The notes under the pieces were generated by a model. That model did no database searches, was not told the origin of the DNA, and worked only from the letters and a program-made list of their open reading frames with translations. The position numbers and the translations under genes are program-made. Below are positions 22,501 through 33,768 of a stretch of DNA of 64,000 bases, piece after piece. The stretch covers positions 19,345,558 to 19,409,557 of the forward strand of contig NC_051074.1 of the NCBI RefSeq assembly GCF_004664715.2, in the 5' to 3' direction. This DNA is from Peromyscus leucopus (Eukaryota > Chordata > Mammalia > Rodentia > Cricetidae). Each line of letters begins with the position of its first letter. Position 1 is the first letter of the stretch.

Positions 22501-23114
22501 ATACCTTGGGAACAAGAAAATGAGGCTCCATGCTGGAATTGTAGCCCTGGGTAAGAGGGAAAGGTGATGGATTCAAGAGACACCTCAGAAACTATATTAA
22601 ATTTGGCTGTTGGCTAAATTCTGTGAAACAGAAAATGATACATGAAAGATGACTATTGGGTTTTTTTTTTTTTTTTTCAAATTTTGAGGATTATGGTTTT
22701 TTTCTTGATTTTTTTTTTTATTCCATTAAAAAAAAATCCTCCTCTATACTGAACTCCCCAGCATCCTGACTTTTGGTTGAAATCTGTTGCTGAAGTCACA
22801 TACTGCTTTATTTGTAAATCTAGTTTTGAGATTATTTATTGCCTAAGGTATTTCAGATGAAATGACTTTTGAAAGTAAAGGGTGGGGGTGGAGGGGAATC
22901 CAGGAACACACAACTTTTCTCCTGCATTTGACTGCCATTTTTCAGGAGCAGGACAAAATATCTGAGGTGAGCATAAGGTCAGGAAAGGTCAGCCTCATGA
23001 CCAAAGCTGGCATCAGACTCCTTGGTCTCTACCAGGCAGCCCTTTCCTAAGAACTGCAGTGACAGATCACTAATACCGCTACACCAACAATCCCTACAGT
23101 CACCCAAAACAATG
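22501..23114. other. No recognised feature, with T/A tracts
   Basis: T-rich and A-rich tracts at 22660-22736. Nothing else assigned. Confidence 0.3.
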
Positions 23115-23508
23115 TGCCCTGGTTTCTTTTCTGTCACTGTGATAAAATACCCTAAAAAGAGTAACTTAGTGGAGAACCGGTTCATTTTAGTTCACAGTCG
23201 CTGGTTACTGTCCATCATAGGGAACTCACCACAGCCTAAGTGTGAAGTGGCTGGTCATATCCACAACAAGGAGCAGAGAGAGGATCAATGTTTGCCCAGT
23301 GTTCAACTCACTTCCTAAACTCATATATAAAACCAGACCTGAACACAGGGAATGGTGCCACCCGCAGTGGGCTGAGTCTTCCCACATCAATTCACAGCCT
23401 CCACAGGCATGTTCACAGGCCAACCTGTTCTAGACCATCTCTCAGTCAGGCTATCTTTTCAGGTAATTTTAGATTGTAGCAAGTTGACAATTAAAACTAA
23501 CAATCACA
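23115..23508 (-). mobile_element. MaLR 3' LTR (MTE-like)
   Basis: In reverse: 'tttctgtcactgtgataaaatacc' at the left and 'aagttgacaattaaaactaacaatcaca' at the right. It is the 3' LTR of the minus-strand provirus that continues to 25383. Flanks CAATG (23110) and CCATG (25384) are a 4/5 match as a 5-bp target duplication. Confidence 0.8.
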
Positions 23509-24784
23509 GTTTTACTTCTTATCCACGTGACACACGAGATACCACTTCAATCCATAACCTTCCATCTCTTGCCCCAATATCTCATGTTTGTCTCATAATA
23601 TAAAACAAAGTTCAATTTTTGTTAAATTACCCCCAAAAAATCTTTAAAAGTTCAAACCCTTTAACAGTTCAAAGTCTCTGAACTATATGTCTCTATAGAA
23701 ACAAAAATAATTCACACACTTGTAATAATGGAAGAACATCAGGCACAAAACAGTCACACCAACGCAAAGCCAAAATGCAGTCTCGGAAACACCAAACACT
23801 ACTCCAATGTCCATCATCTAGGGTCAGAATAATCTCCCGGACTCCAAAGGGTTTGGGTAGCCCCACGCCTCCAGCACACAGGACTTCTTTCCTAGGCTTA
23901 GATCATTCTTGTAGAAATCCCGCAGTCCTAGCATATCCAATATCCCAGAGTCTCCATTGCAGCTGTAGCTTCCCTACCACAGCTTCATGCCATGGTCTGT
24001 CAGGCTCTCTCTGCAGGGGCTCTCACTCTGTCACATGGTGTCAGGCCTCAGCAGCTCTTCACAGCCCTCCCAGTCTTGCATCTCTGCTTTCAAAACCATC
24101 ACTACATGAACGCCACTTACGATATTGCCAAATTCTACTGCCAGTTCCTCTTGAAGCCTGACCAGCTTGGACCAGGGCTGTATCCAGTCCTGTGTGCTAA
24201 CAGTGAAGAAACACCTCCCAAGACAGCCGCTTTCAAGGATCAGGGAACCCTCTCGATTCAGACTTTACTCCTTTCAATGAATTCAGATATCCAGAAGATG
24301 AAGCCTCCAAGAAGTGGGGTCTTGCCCCCAGGACATCATTCTTCTTGTCTCAGTGTAGCACAGAAAAATCTCACGTCAGTGGTGTTACCCTACTTTCTCA
24401 GCTCCTGCCTGGATGCTCTGTTCATCTACAATTTCCTCTGCCAGACAAACCAGCTCATTGTCTTGAAGTCAAACTGCACTTGAAGCTCTCACTCAGGACA
24501 CGGGCAGAATGAAGCCAGATTCTTGGCCAAAGTATCACATGAATTGATTCTAGGCCAAGTTCTAATCAGAATCTTGGTTCCTCTCTAAAGTCTCCTGAGC
24601 CAGACCTCATTCTTGTCCTCTGATCTCCCACAAGAACAGCCCGTTCAACTCTGTTTCTAGCATCCAGTGGCTCCTCTAGCCTAATATATGGAGTGCTTCT
24701 ACATTCCTCTCACAGGTCCAAGATATAAAGGCCACATGGTCAGGTTTATCACCTTGGTGTCCTCACTTCCCTGCTACCAATTTC
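23509..24784 (-). mobile_element. MaLR internal region (MTE-int-like)
   Basis: Text typical of MT/MaLR internal sequence in reverse: 'ctaccacagcttcatgccatggtctg' (23972), 'gccagacaaaccagctcattgtcttgaagtcaaactgcacttgaagctctca' (24440) and 'gatataaaggccacatgg' (24722). ORFs such as 23992-24483 on the plus strand are antisense chance frames. MaLR interiors are normally non-coding. Confidence 0.75.
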
Positions 24785-25383
24785 TGTCCTTGTTTTATTT
24801 TTGTTGCTGTGACAAAAATACCCTGACTAAAAGGAACTTGGGACTGCCTTAGTCAGAGTTTCTACCGCTGTCATAAAACACCATGACCAAAAGCAACTTG
24901 GGGAGGAAAGGGCTTACTTCGTCTTACAGCTTGAGTCCATCATCCAGGGAAGTCAGGGCAGGAACTCAAGGCAGGAATCTGGAGGCAGGAGCTGAAGCAG
25001 AGACTTGGAGTGGGGGATGGGGTGGAGTTGGGGGCTGTGTGCTGCTTACTGGCTTGCTCCTCCTGGGTTGCCCAGCCTGCTTTCTTAAAACACCCAAGGC
25101 CACCAGCCAAGGAGGAGGCATTATCCAAGGTAAGCTAGGCCCCCTCACATCAGTGAAGAAAATCTACCACAGGTTTGCCCACGGGCCAGGCTGATGGGGT
25201 ATTTTCTTTTGAGTCTGCCACTCCCAAAATGATCCTTGCTTCTGTTAAGTTGACATAAAAGTGGCCAGTCCAGGGAAGAATTGGTTTACTTTATCCCATA
25301 ATACACTCCTGGTTACAGTTCATCATGGAGGAAGTCACAGCAAGAGAAGCCTGAGTGAACTTCTGTTAAAACTAACCATTACA
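24785..25383 (-). mobile_element. MaLR 5' LTR, split by a nested LTR
   Basis: The left piece (24785-24844, 'ttgttgctgtgacaaaaataccctgac') and right piece (25273-25383, ending 'gttaaaactaaccattaca') together make one LTR homologous to 23115-23508. A second MaLR LTR has been inserted between them. Confidence 0.75.
24845..25272 (-). mobile_element. Nested MaLR LTR (MT-like)
   Basis: Reverse MT LTR: GCCTTAGTCAGAGTTTCTAC, 'accatgaccaaaagcaacttggggagg', 'gctgcttactggcttgctcc' and 'gttaagttgacataaaagtgg'. Flanks GGGAC/GGGAA match 4 of 5 as a target duplication. It carries a local G/T-rich expansion near 25008-25045. Confidence 0.8.
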
Positions 25384-26149
25384 CCATGGCTTTTTTCCAT
25401 TATAAAGTTATTGTAGCAGTTTTTAAAATGCATTATTAAAAAATTAATTGGAAAGGCAAAAGACCTAGAATGTTTAAGAGAACGCTGAATAATGAGTTCA
25501 TTGGACTGACATCAAACAGTGTCCTAAGTCTTAGCTGAACTTGTAGTCAATGCACATCTTGGGTTCTACCTTTTCTGTCTTGAATCAGCACCCCTTGGGA
25601 GCTGGTACCAGCAACAGAGTTGGTGCCAGGTGGATTCTGTTATGTACCTGAGTTTAAGGTTACTGTGGGGGTGGTTGCTATAACCAAGAAGAAAGAATTT
25701 CAGTTCTTGTATCACTAAGGTCCCGGCAAGCTGCAGGACTCTGGTCTGGATGCCCATAGCAGATGCCTGCTGGTGGCCAAAGACAAAAATGTTCCATGGG
25801 AATGTGAAACATGGTTGGAGAGGGGTTTAAAAAAAGGAAAGAAAAGTCCTATAAGGTAAACTTCATACCGACTCAGCCACAGGAACCCTGTGAGGTATGA
25901 TGCTTATGATAGTAGAGACTATCTAGCCAAATATGGCCATGCCTTGTCCTCAACTTCTTATTTTACAAAATGTGGGTGCATATATTCTCACCCTGTAAGT
26001 GTCATATGGAAAAACTCTGCTCAGCTTTCTAGTGGAAAGAATCAACTCTCAGAGAGGCTTCCTTCGAAAGCTCTAGAGTTACTTTGGCTCAGTTTCAGAA
26101 GTTCTGGTCCAAGGTTCCCTGTCTGTACTACTTTTTGTCCAGTGTGAGG
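25384..26149. other. No recognised feature
   Basis: A-rich patch at 25420-25460 and 25830-25850. No assignable element. Confidence 0.3.
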
Positions 26150-26478
26150 AAAGAACATTGTTGGAAGCATCCAGCGTAGCAAAGCTGCTTGCCTCGTGGC
26201 AGCCAGAAAGCAGGAAGAGAAAGGTACCTGGAACAAGATATCCCCTTCCGTGGTGCATCTCAGGTGACCTACTCCCTCCAACTAAGTCCTGTCCTCTAGT
26301 AGTCACCCACTGTGTCCCAATGATAAATCCATCAAATTATGAACTCAACTAAGGATTAGTCCACTGAAAAGGCCTCATGACCAATCACTCCCCAAAGCCC
26401 ATCATCTGGCAATCGAGTCTCTAACACATGAGTCTTTGGGGGTCGGGGGACACCTCATATTCCGACTATCAAGGAGTT
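26150..26478 (-). mobile_element. MaLR LTR fragment (MLT1/ORR1-type), old
   Basis: 'gtggcagccagaaagcaggaagagaaa' (26196), 'gaccaatcactccccaaagccc' (26379), 'acacatgagtctttgggggtc' (26424) and 'acacctcatattccgactatcaa' (26450) follow the order of an antisense MaLR LTR. Confidence 0.6.
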
Positions 26479-26726
26479 ATAAGCAGAGATGTGGGAGTAA
26501 GCTGAGAAAGCAGATGATGAAAAGAAAATGGTGCCATCTTGGAGGAAGCTAACTACAGGCCAAGACTGCCAAAGCCAAACGTGGTGTTTTCCTCTGCCTA
26601 TCTGAAGCCAGCTACCCATCTGGCCATCAGGTTGTAGTAAAACCAGAAGTAGTAAAAAGCAAAGTCTTGTGTCCCAGGTCTCTGGCTCTTCCCCAGCGTC
26701 ACCTGTGGTGGCTGCCAATGCCCTTT

Positions 26727-27116
26727 GTTTTCATTTTTTTGTCAACTTGACACAAGCTGGAGTTGTCTGAGAAAAGGGAACCTCACAGCAGTCTGTAGGA
26801 AAGACTGTGGGACATTTAATTGATTAATGATGGACGGGGGAGGGCCCAGCCCATTGTGGGTGGTACCATCCCTGGGCTGGTGGTCCTGGGTTCTATAAGA
26901 AAGCAGGCTGAGCAAACCATAGGGAGCAAGCCAGTAAGCAGCACCCCTCCGTGGTTCTGCGTCAGCTCCTGCCCCCAGGTTCCTGCTCCGAGTTCTTGCC
27001 CTGACTTCCCTCAGTGAGGGACTGTGATGTGGAAGCGTCAACCGAATAAACCCTTTCCTCCTCAAGTTGCTTCTGATCATGGTATTTATCACAGCGAAAG
27101 AAAGTGAATGAGAACA
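26727..27116 (+). mobile_element. MaLR LTR (MT-type)
   Basis: GTCAACTTGACACAAGCTGG, 'gggcccagcccattgtgggtggtaccatccctgggctggtggtcctgggttctataagaaagcaggctgagc', then CGAATAAACCCTTTCC. This is a full-length forward MT LTR with modest divergence. Confidence 0.9.
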
Positions 27117-28015
27117 ACTATCAAGAAAAAAGATCTTGGCAACTTTTAGTTTGAATATAAAAGATGTCTCTAAAGTAAATTTCAGGGAAATCAAAACTGC
27201 CGTGTGTTTCTATTTCGCCTTGTCTGTATATATACCTATGCCCATGGTATAATAGATACTGATTGTTTTTCTTTTTTAATTTTTTTATACTCATTATTTT
27301 TTAATTAATTACAAGATTTGTTTGACAAATTCAGGTAAGGACCGTTGGCCATCTTCTTACCAAACCTCAGGGAAGGTAAAAAGCTGTATGTTCGTGAGAA
27401 ACAGTTTCCCGAGACCATAAAGATGAGCAGAGAAGCCTCAAAGCCATGGCTGCCAGTTCTCTGGATCAGTTTAAAATGACCTTCAGCTGGGGTCAGTGTC
27501 TCCTGATGGAGTCTTAGCATCCGCTCAGATATTAGTCTTTGCTTCTTGCATTCCCAATGAGCGGCAGCTATTGTTGAGGACGCCCCTCTCCTCTCCATCC
27601 TCAAACATGACACCCTAACTAGGATGCTTGGGGAGATGATTAAATCAGACATTTGACCGAACAGAGCCCTTAATCCTTTTGTTCTCCCAAGTAGCAAGTT
27701 ACACTAAGAGCAGGCTAGGAAAACTCAATAACTCATGGAAAGGGTATCCGCTTTACTTTTAAACTCCCATCACCAAGGTGAAGGGTCGGGAAGGGCCATG
27801 ACCAAAAATCTTGCAGAAGAAAATCTTCCTGCGGCCCTGTAGCTGGTCACTTTTGCTGCACAAATCCCTGTATTTTGGGGCATGTCAGCTCCTGCTGTAA
27901 TTGGAGTGCCCAAGAGAAGGGCTTTGTTCAAGGTTTCAGACCGGGACAGTTGTTTATTGGGGGTCAGCTTGACAGCTGAATGGTTCCTTAGAGAACAAAA
28001 TCCATTACAGTCATT
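27117..28015. other. Repeat-poor stretch
   Basis: No repeat recognised. A minus-strand ORF at 27305-27697 (130 codons) has no recognisable domain and no supporting signals, so it is not called as a gene. Confidence 0.35.
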
Positions 28016-28100
28016 CCTACACACACATTGTCTTGGTCCAGTCTTTCCTACACACACATTGTCCTGGTCCAGTCTTTCCTACACACACATTGTCCTGGTC
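28016..28100. repeat. 31-bp tandem repeat, about 2.7 copies
   Basis: Units begin at 28016, 28047 and 28078 with CCTACACACACATTGTC, then TTGGTCCAGTCTTT or a near-identical form. Very similar copies imply recent slippage or unequal exchange. Confidence 0.9.
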
Positions 28101-28168
28101 CCAGTTATCCCCAATCAGCCCTCACTATAGCAGCCTCCTGCTGAAAGATAAAGAAATCTGAAAGACAG

Positions 28169-28542
28169 TGTGAGTGAAGAAAGACCCCCATAGGCCATAT
28201 ATTTGAATGGTTGGTCCCTAGTTGGTAGAACTCTGGGAAGAATTAGGAGGTGTGGCTCTGTTGAAGGAAGTTTGTCACTGGGGGTGGACTTTAAAGCTTC
28301 ATGCTTACATGATTCCCAATTAATCCTCTCTGGCTCTCTCTCTACCTCATAGTTGTGTCTTAAGATGTAATCTCTCAGCTACTGCTACAGCATCATACCT
28401 GTCTGCCTGGTGCTGCGCTCCCCGACCATGATGACTGTGAACTAACCCTCTGGCATTGTAATCCTCCCATAAACTCTAGGTTTTCCTATAAGTTGACTTG
28501 GTCATGGTGTCTCTTCACTGCAATAGAAAAGTATCTAAGACA
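28169..28542 (+). mobile_element. MaLR LTR (ORR1-like) with perfect 5-bp TSD
   Basis: Starts TGTGAGTGAAG, ends TATCTAAGACA, flanked by GACAG on both sides (28164-28168 and 28543-28547). Contains 'atatatttgaatggttggtccctagttggtagaact' and 'cttggtcatggtgtctcttcactgcaatag'. Solo LTR. Confidence 0.9.
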
Positions 28543-29157
28543 GACAGACTTCTTAAAAATGCTTTCATTCACCAAGCATACCGCTCCATCCCAAGTGCCG
28601 GGGGACTCTATCTAGAAGCACTGAACTTAGAATTTGATTAGTGAGAAAACATGGCATACTCATATTCACAATGTGGTAAATACCGTAACCAAAGCATAAA
28701 AGAATTACCGAACATTTTCTAGTAGCCATTCAAACTCCTGACTTCTGAGTAACTGCATGGCAGGTCGAGGGCACTCACCAAGTATTTGTTTAGCAGCACC
28801 CATACCCGGAAGCTTCACTGGACAGAGAATTTAGTCTGCTTGGTATTCTGTTTATGAAAGTTAATCTTCATCGTCATTTGACTGAGTTGATAGATGACTA
28901 AGAGGTTAGCAGAGAAAACCTCAGGGAGTTCTGTGACGGGGTTCCCACAGAGCACCAGATCGGGAGGATACTGATGCAATGAGTGACCTGACCCCTTGAT
29001 GCATTCATAGTATGCCAGTATGTTAGTGAATGGCAGGGCTAGTGAATGGGCAGGAGGGGTAGCCTAGTTGGAGGGAATAGGTCTCTGGGAGTGTGTCCTT
29101 TGGGAGTCCATCTCTCCCTGGTCTCTTCCTGTATCATCTTTCTCTGCTTTCTGGACA
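28543..29157. other. No recognised feature
   Basis: Single-copy-looking sequence leading into the minisatellite. Confidence 0.3.
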
Positions 29158-31005
29158 CCATGATGTGACCTGTGTGCTCCACCACACATTCTCCATGAGG
29201 TGACCCCCTGTGCTCCCCCACACATTCTCCATGATGTGACCTGTGTGTTCCCCCACACATTCTCCATGATGTGACCTGTGTGCTCCCCCACACATTCTCC
29301 ATGATGTGACCTGTGTGCTCCACCACACATTCTCCACCATGATGTGACCTGTGTGCTCCACCACACATTCTCCATGATGTGACCTGTGTGCTCCCCCACA
29401 CATTCTCCATGATGATGTGACCCGCTGTGCTCCACCACACATTCTCCATGATGTGACCTGTGTCCTCCACCACACATTCTCCATGATGTGACCTGTGTGC
29501 TCCACCACACATTCTCCATGATGTGACCTGTGTGCTCCACCACACATTCTCCACCATGATGTGACCTGTGTGCTCCACCACACATTCTCCATGATGTGAC
29601 CTGTGTGCTCCCCCACACATTCTCCATGATGTGACCTGTGTGCTCCCCCACACATTCTCCATGATGTGACCTGTGTGCTCCCCCACACATTCTCCATGAT
29701 GATGTGACCCGCTGTGCTCCACCACACATTCTCCATGATGTGACCTGTGTCCTCCACCACACATTCTCCATGATGTGACCTGTGTGCTCCACCACACATT
29801 CTCCATGATGATGTGACCTGTGTGCTCCACCACACACTCTCCATGATGTGACCTGTGTGCTCCCCCACACATTCTCCATGATGTGACCTGTGTGCTCCCC
29901 CACACATTCTCCATGATGTGACCTGTGTGCTCCACCACACATTCTCCATGATGTGACCTGTGTGCTCCCCCACACATTCTCCATGATGTGACCTGTGTGC
30001 TCCCCCACACATTCTCCATGATGTGACCTGTGTGCTCCACCACACATTCTCCATCATGATGTGACCTGTGTGCTCCCCCACACATTCTCCATGATGTGAC
30101 CTGTGTGCTCCCCCACACATTCTCCATGATGTGACCTGTGTGCTCCATCACACATTCTCCATGATGTGACCTGTGTGTTCCCCCACACATTCTCCATGAT
30201 GATGTGACCCGCTGTGCTCCACCACACATTCTCCATGATGTGACCCGCTGTGCTCCCCCACACATTCTCCATGATGTGACCTGTGTGCTCCCCCACACAT
30301 TCTCCATGATGTGACCTGTGTGCTCCCCCACACATTCTCCATGATGATGTGACCCGCTGTGCTCCACCACACATTCTCCATGATGTGACCTGTGTCCTCC
30401 ACCACACATTCTCCATGATGTGACCTGTGTGCTCCACCACACATTCTCCATGATGATGTGACCTGTGTGCTCCACCACACACTCTCCATGATGTGACCTG
30501 TGTGCTCCCCCACACATTCTCCATGATGTGACCTGTGTGCTCCCCCACACATTCTCCATGATGTGACCTGTGTGCTCCACCACACATTCTCCATGATGTG
30601 ACCTGTGTGCTCCACCGCACATTCTCCATGATGTGACCTGTGTGCTCCCCCACACATTCTCCATGATGTGACCTGTGTGCTCCCCCATACATTCTCCACC
30701 ATGATGTGACCTGTGTGCTCCCCCACACATTCTCCATGATGTGACCTGTGTGCTCCCCCACACATTCTCCATGATGTGACCTGTGTGCTCCCCCACACAT
30801 TCTCCACCATGATGTGACCCCCTATGCTCCACCGCACATTCTCCACCATGATGTGACCTGTGTGCTCCCCCACACATTCTCCACCATGATGTGACCTGTG
30901 TGCTCCACCACACATTCTCCATCATGATGTGACCTGTGTGCTCCACCACACATTCTCCATCATGATGTGACCTGTGTGCTCCACCACACATTCTCCATCA
31001 TGATG
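29158..31005. repeat. 35-bp minisatellite with higher-order structure, about 52 units
   Basis: Head-to-tail units reading CCATGATGTGACCTGTGTGC, then TCCACCACACATTCT or its TCCCCC variant. Length variants add 3 bp (CCACCATG or ATGATG). A distinctive block with CCGCTGTGC, GTGTCCTCC and CACTCTCC markers occurs at 29701 and again, identical over about 258 bp, at 30346 (offset 645 bp), with a partial copy at 29414. Because 35 is not a multiple of 3 and no phase contains a stop, the minus strand is open for 650 codons. This is a repeat artefact, not evidence of a protein. Confidence 0.97.
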
Positions 31006-31289
31006 GGCTAGCACCTTTGAAACCGTTAGCCAATGGAAACCTTTCCTCCCCAGAGGTTGTTCCTGTCAGGTGTTTGATCACAGTGATGAGAAAATGAATA
31101 TACTGTCGTGTCACGGTGGCAAGAAGGACAAGTGGCTGAAGAGACTAAGCCAGTGGTTCGACACTTCCCATGCTCAAGACCCTGGGTCACTCCCTCTGCA
31201 GGAACAGATATATACCATGTACAAATCAGCCGGGACAATAGCAGCCACTGTGAAGGGCCTATTATGCCAATCACTACAGCATGAAGTTT
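31006..31289. other. No recognised feature
   Basis: Short single-copy-looking stretch between the minisatellite and a MIR. Confidence 0.3.
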
Positions 31290-31455
31290 GCATTTGCTAG
31301 CTCATTTAATCCGTTCCAAAGCTCTAGAAAATGAATAGCACGATCCCCATTTTATGGTTGAGGAAACTGATTTCGATTGAAAAATCAATTTGCCTGCAGT
31401 GACATAGAGCTGGGGGAAACAGAAACAGAGATGGAACTCCAGCCAACCACTGGAG
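31290..31455 (-). repeat. MIR SINE
   Basis: 'gctagctcatttaatcc', CCCCATTTTATGGTTGAGGA, 'aactgatttcgattg' and 'gtgacatagagctgggggaa' match MIR in reverse complement across the core and 3' part. Confidence 0.85.
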
Positions 31456-31891
31456 TACAGGTGAGGGCAAGTGGTGGTGGCCAAACAGGTGAGATCTGGT
31501 GAAAAGAACAGGATTAGCACAATGGAAATCATGTTGCCGGTCACCGTGAGGCAGCCCTGCAGAGTCTGTGCAAGGGGGTCACGGGGCACAGAGCATCTGC
31601 ACCTGGTAGCATCCAGGCAAAGGCCTCTCACACTTCAGAATGGACACCAATCATTTCGGCAGGGATCGCGTTTAAATGTATGGTAACATTGAACTGGCCC
31701 AGACAGGACCTGAGAGTCAACATTTCTGACAAGCTGGGTGATGTGATGCCCTGCACCGCCCTGCACCGCAGACTGCAGCTTGAGTAGTCACATTCTAGCC
31801 TTCTGTCACCAAGGCTGACCTAGAAGTCAATGCTAAACAGTGCCAAGAAGAGTCGAGGTAAGTGAGAACAAGGACAGTCAACTAAAGTAGG
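31456..31891. other. No recognised feature
   Basis: No repeat or exon seen. Confidence 0.3.

Positions 31892-31940
<49 letters not shown>
31892..31940. repeat. (AC)n microsatellite
   Basis: About 24 uninterrupted AC units. Confidence 0.97.
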
Positions 31941-31943
<3 letters not shown>

Positions 31944-32270
31944 GCTCAGCCTGTAAAGTTGCTTGCCATCAAGACTGACAACTTGAGATTGATCCCTGGG
32001 ATCCCATGGTTGAAGGAATCAACTGTCACAAATTTTCATCTGACTAAAAAGAATGTTGGAGAAGGAAGGATTTATTAGGCTGACACTTCCACATCGCTGT
32101 TCATCATCCAAGGGAGTCAGGACAGGAACTCAAGCAGAGCAGGAACCTGGAGGCAGGAGCTGACGCAGAGTCCATCGAGGGGTGCTGCTTACTGGCTTGC
32201 TCAGGCTGTTTTCTTCTAGACCTCCACAAATGCCAAACACACAAATAAATAAAAATAATTTAAAAATAGC
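31941..32270 (+). repeat. B3 SINE, split by a MaLR LTR fragment
   Basis: The head 'tgctcagcctgtaaagttgcttgcc' with GAGATTGATCCCTGGGATCC runs to about 32040. The missing 3' end ('cctccacaaatgccaaacacacaaataaataaaa') resumes at 32220. The insert between is MT-like LTR sequence. Confidence 0.7.
32042..32219 (-). mobile_element. MaLR (MT-type) LTR fragment
   Basis: 'gttggagaaggaaggatttattaggctgacacttcc', 'gtcaggacaggaactcaagcagagcaggaacctggaggcaggagctgacgcag' and 'gctgcttactggcttgctcaggctg' are the middle of a reverse MT LTR. Both LTR ends are missing, so the insertion was later trimmed. Confidence 0.8.
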
Positions 32271-32857
32271 TTAATAGCCATAGGTCTTACTCAATGACTC
32301 AATTTGTAAGTGGGAAACCAAGACATAGCGAAATGATCTGCTGGTTAGTGAGGTGGCTGAGAATCATTGACTCTGCTGAGCATGGACTGTGACCACAGGT
32401 GCAGGTGCGTTAGATGGACAGAAGTTAGCATGACGTATCACCTCAAGAGACACAAATTTGATTATATTGATGATAGCAAAGTCTTCAATATTTTAATTAA
32501 AGGAGGTGATATAACCAATGTTAAAAACTAGAAAACTGACCTGATGCCATTCACTGTGATATACCTTGTCAAGGACTGGGCACTGTGGGGGTCTGGAGTG
32601 AGACCTGAGTCATGTCTCCATGTTTTTCCTTGTATCCAAATAAGCCATTATACAAACATGATTTTTATGTTAATGTCATATGTGTGTGCTTGTGATATTA
32701 GGACTTATAGACTTATATATTCTGTCTCATATATTTGGTGCTGATCAGACAGTATTCTCCAGAACATGCTTATGATGACTGTGTACCCAACAGATGCATA
32801 CTACAGTGGTCCTGAGACAGGCCCCTTTGCTCTTCTATTTCCTCACTGTGGAAGTCC
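32271..32857. other. Mostly unrecognised
   Basis: A very diverged MIR-like string lies around 32295-32375 (GTAAGTGGGAAACCAAGACA), too weak to call. Otherwise AT-rich. Confidence 0.3.
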
Positions 32858-33000
32858 AGACAAGTTACAAATTCTATATACTCAGATGAAGGGCATAATG
32901 ATACAACCTAATATTGTACTAAAGGAGATTAAAATATGATGACGTATAAAACATTAAGAACAGTGTCAAGTGCATTGTATGCTTAATAGACAATTAGTAG
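32858..33000 (+). repeat. MIR SINE (probable)
   Basis: GACAAGTTACAAATTC, 'gggcataatgatacaacctaatattgt', 'ggagattaaaatatgatgacgtataaaacattaagaacagtgtcaagtgcattgtatgcttaatag' track the MIR 3' half and tail in sense. Confidence 0.65.
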
Positions 33001-33129
33001 TTTTTTGTAGTAATTGGGTATTTAGATGTCAAGTCTTTATGTTACAAATAATTTGCTGTATTTAATAGATAATCTATGTTAAGGATTCATAATCTCTTTT
33101 TCTTCTTAATTTTTTACATTGGTTTATTT

Positions 33130-33250
33130 CTGGGGTGTGGTGGCCAAGGGATAACTTTTGGGGGTTGTTTTCTCTCTCTCCGGCACATGGGCTTCATGCA
33201 TAAATTCAGGTCATCAGGCTTAGTGGCAAGTGCCACCTTGCCAGCCCTTG
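33130..33250 (-). repeat. B3 SINE
   Basis: 'gataacttttgggggttgttttctctc', then AATTCAGGTCATCAGGCTTA and 'tggcaagtgccaccttgccagccc', a reverse B3. Confidence 0.75.
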
Positions 33251-33317
33251 TGATCTATTTTCCAAACTATACTCTAGAAAATTACACAAATTAACTTTAT
33301 AATCAACATGTATTATT

Positions 33318-33482
33318 ATTTTTTTTTTTTTTTTGGTTTTTCGAGACAGGGTTTCTCTGTGTAGCTTTGCGCCTTTCCTGGCGCTCACTTGGTAGCCCAG
33401 GCTGGCCTCGAACTCACAGAGATCCGCCTGCCTCTGCCTCCTGAGTGCTGGGATTAAAGGCGTGCGCCACCACCGCCCGGCT
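33318..33482 (-). repeat. B1 SINE (young)
   Basis: Complete reverse B1 with T tail, TTTTTCGAGACAGGGTTTCT and terminal CACCACCGCCCGGCT. CpGs mostly intact, so relatively recent. Confidence 0.95.
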
Positions 33483-33578
33483 AACATGTATTATTTTTAA
33501 TTATTGTATCATTACATTCCCTTCAGCACTAAGGATTTCCATTTAAATATCACACTGGGGATTCATTAAAATTATTTA

Positions 33579-33768
33579 TGGGGCTGGAACAATGGCTCAG
33601 TAGTTAAGAACACTTGCTGCTCTTGCAAAGGGCCCATGTCTGTTCCTTAGCATCCATGTGGCAGCTCACAGACACCTGTCACTCCATCCTGAAGAGCCTC
33701 CTCAGGCGCTGCATGAAAGTGGTACACATATGGACAGGCACAGTGCAAATACACATAAATAAAAGTGA
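33579..33768 (+). repeat. B2 SINE
   Basis: GGGGCTGGAACAATGGCTCA to 'atacacataaataaaagtgaag'. Full length, diverged. Confidence 0.85.

Noticed and set aside
23992..24483. 163-codon plus-strand ORF
   Set aside because: Lies antisense within the MaLR internal region, which is normally non-coding.
27305..27697. 130-codon minus-strand ORF outside repeats
   Set aside because: No domain or signal recognised, and its length is compatible with chance. Conservation across cricetids would be needed.
29039..30991. 650-codon minus-strand ORF rich in His, Gly and Cys, plus several 250-330-codon relatives
   Set aside because: It is the minisatellite read through. The 35-bp unit has no stop in any phase, so all three frames are open and interconvert. 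No promoter, splice or domain evidence.
29158..31005. CRISPR-array-like regular repeats
   Set aside because: Units are directly tandem with no unique spacers, and the surrounding DNA is mammalian. It is a minisatellite.
32295..32375. MIR-like string
   Set aside because: Too few matching positions to separate from chance.
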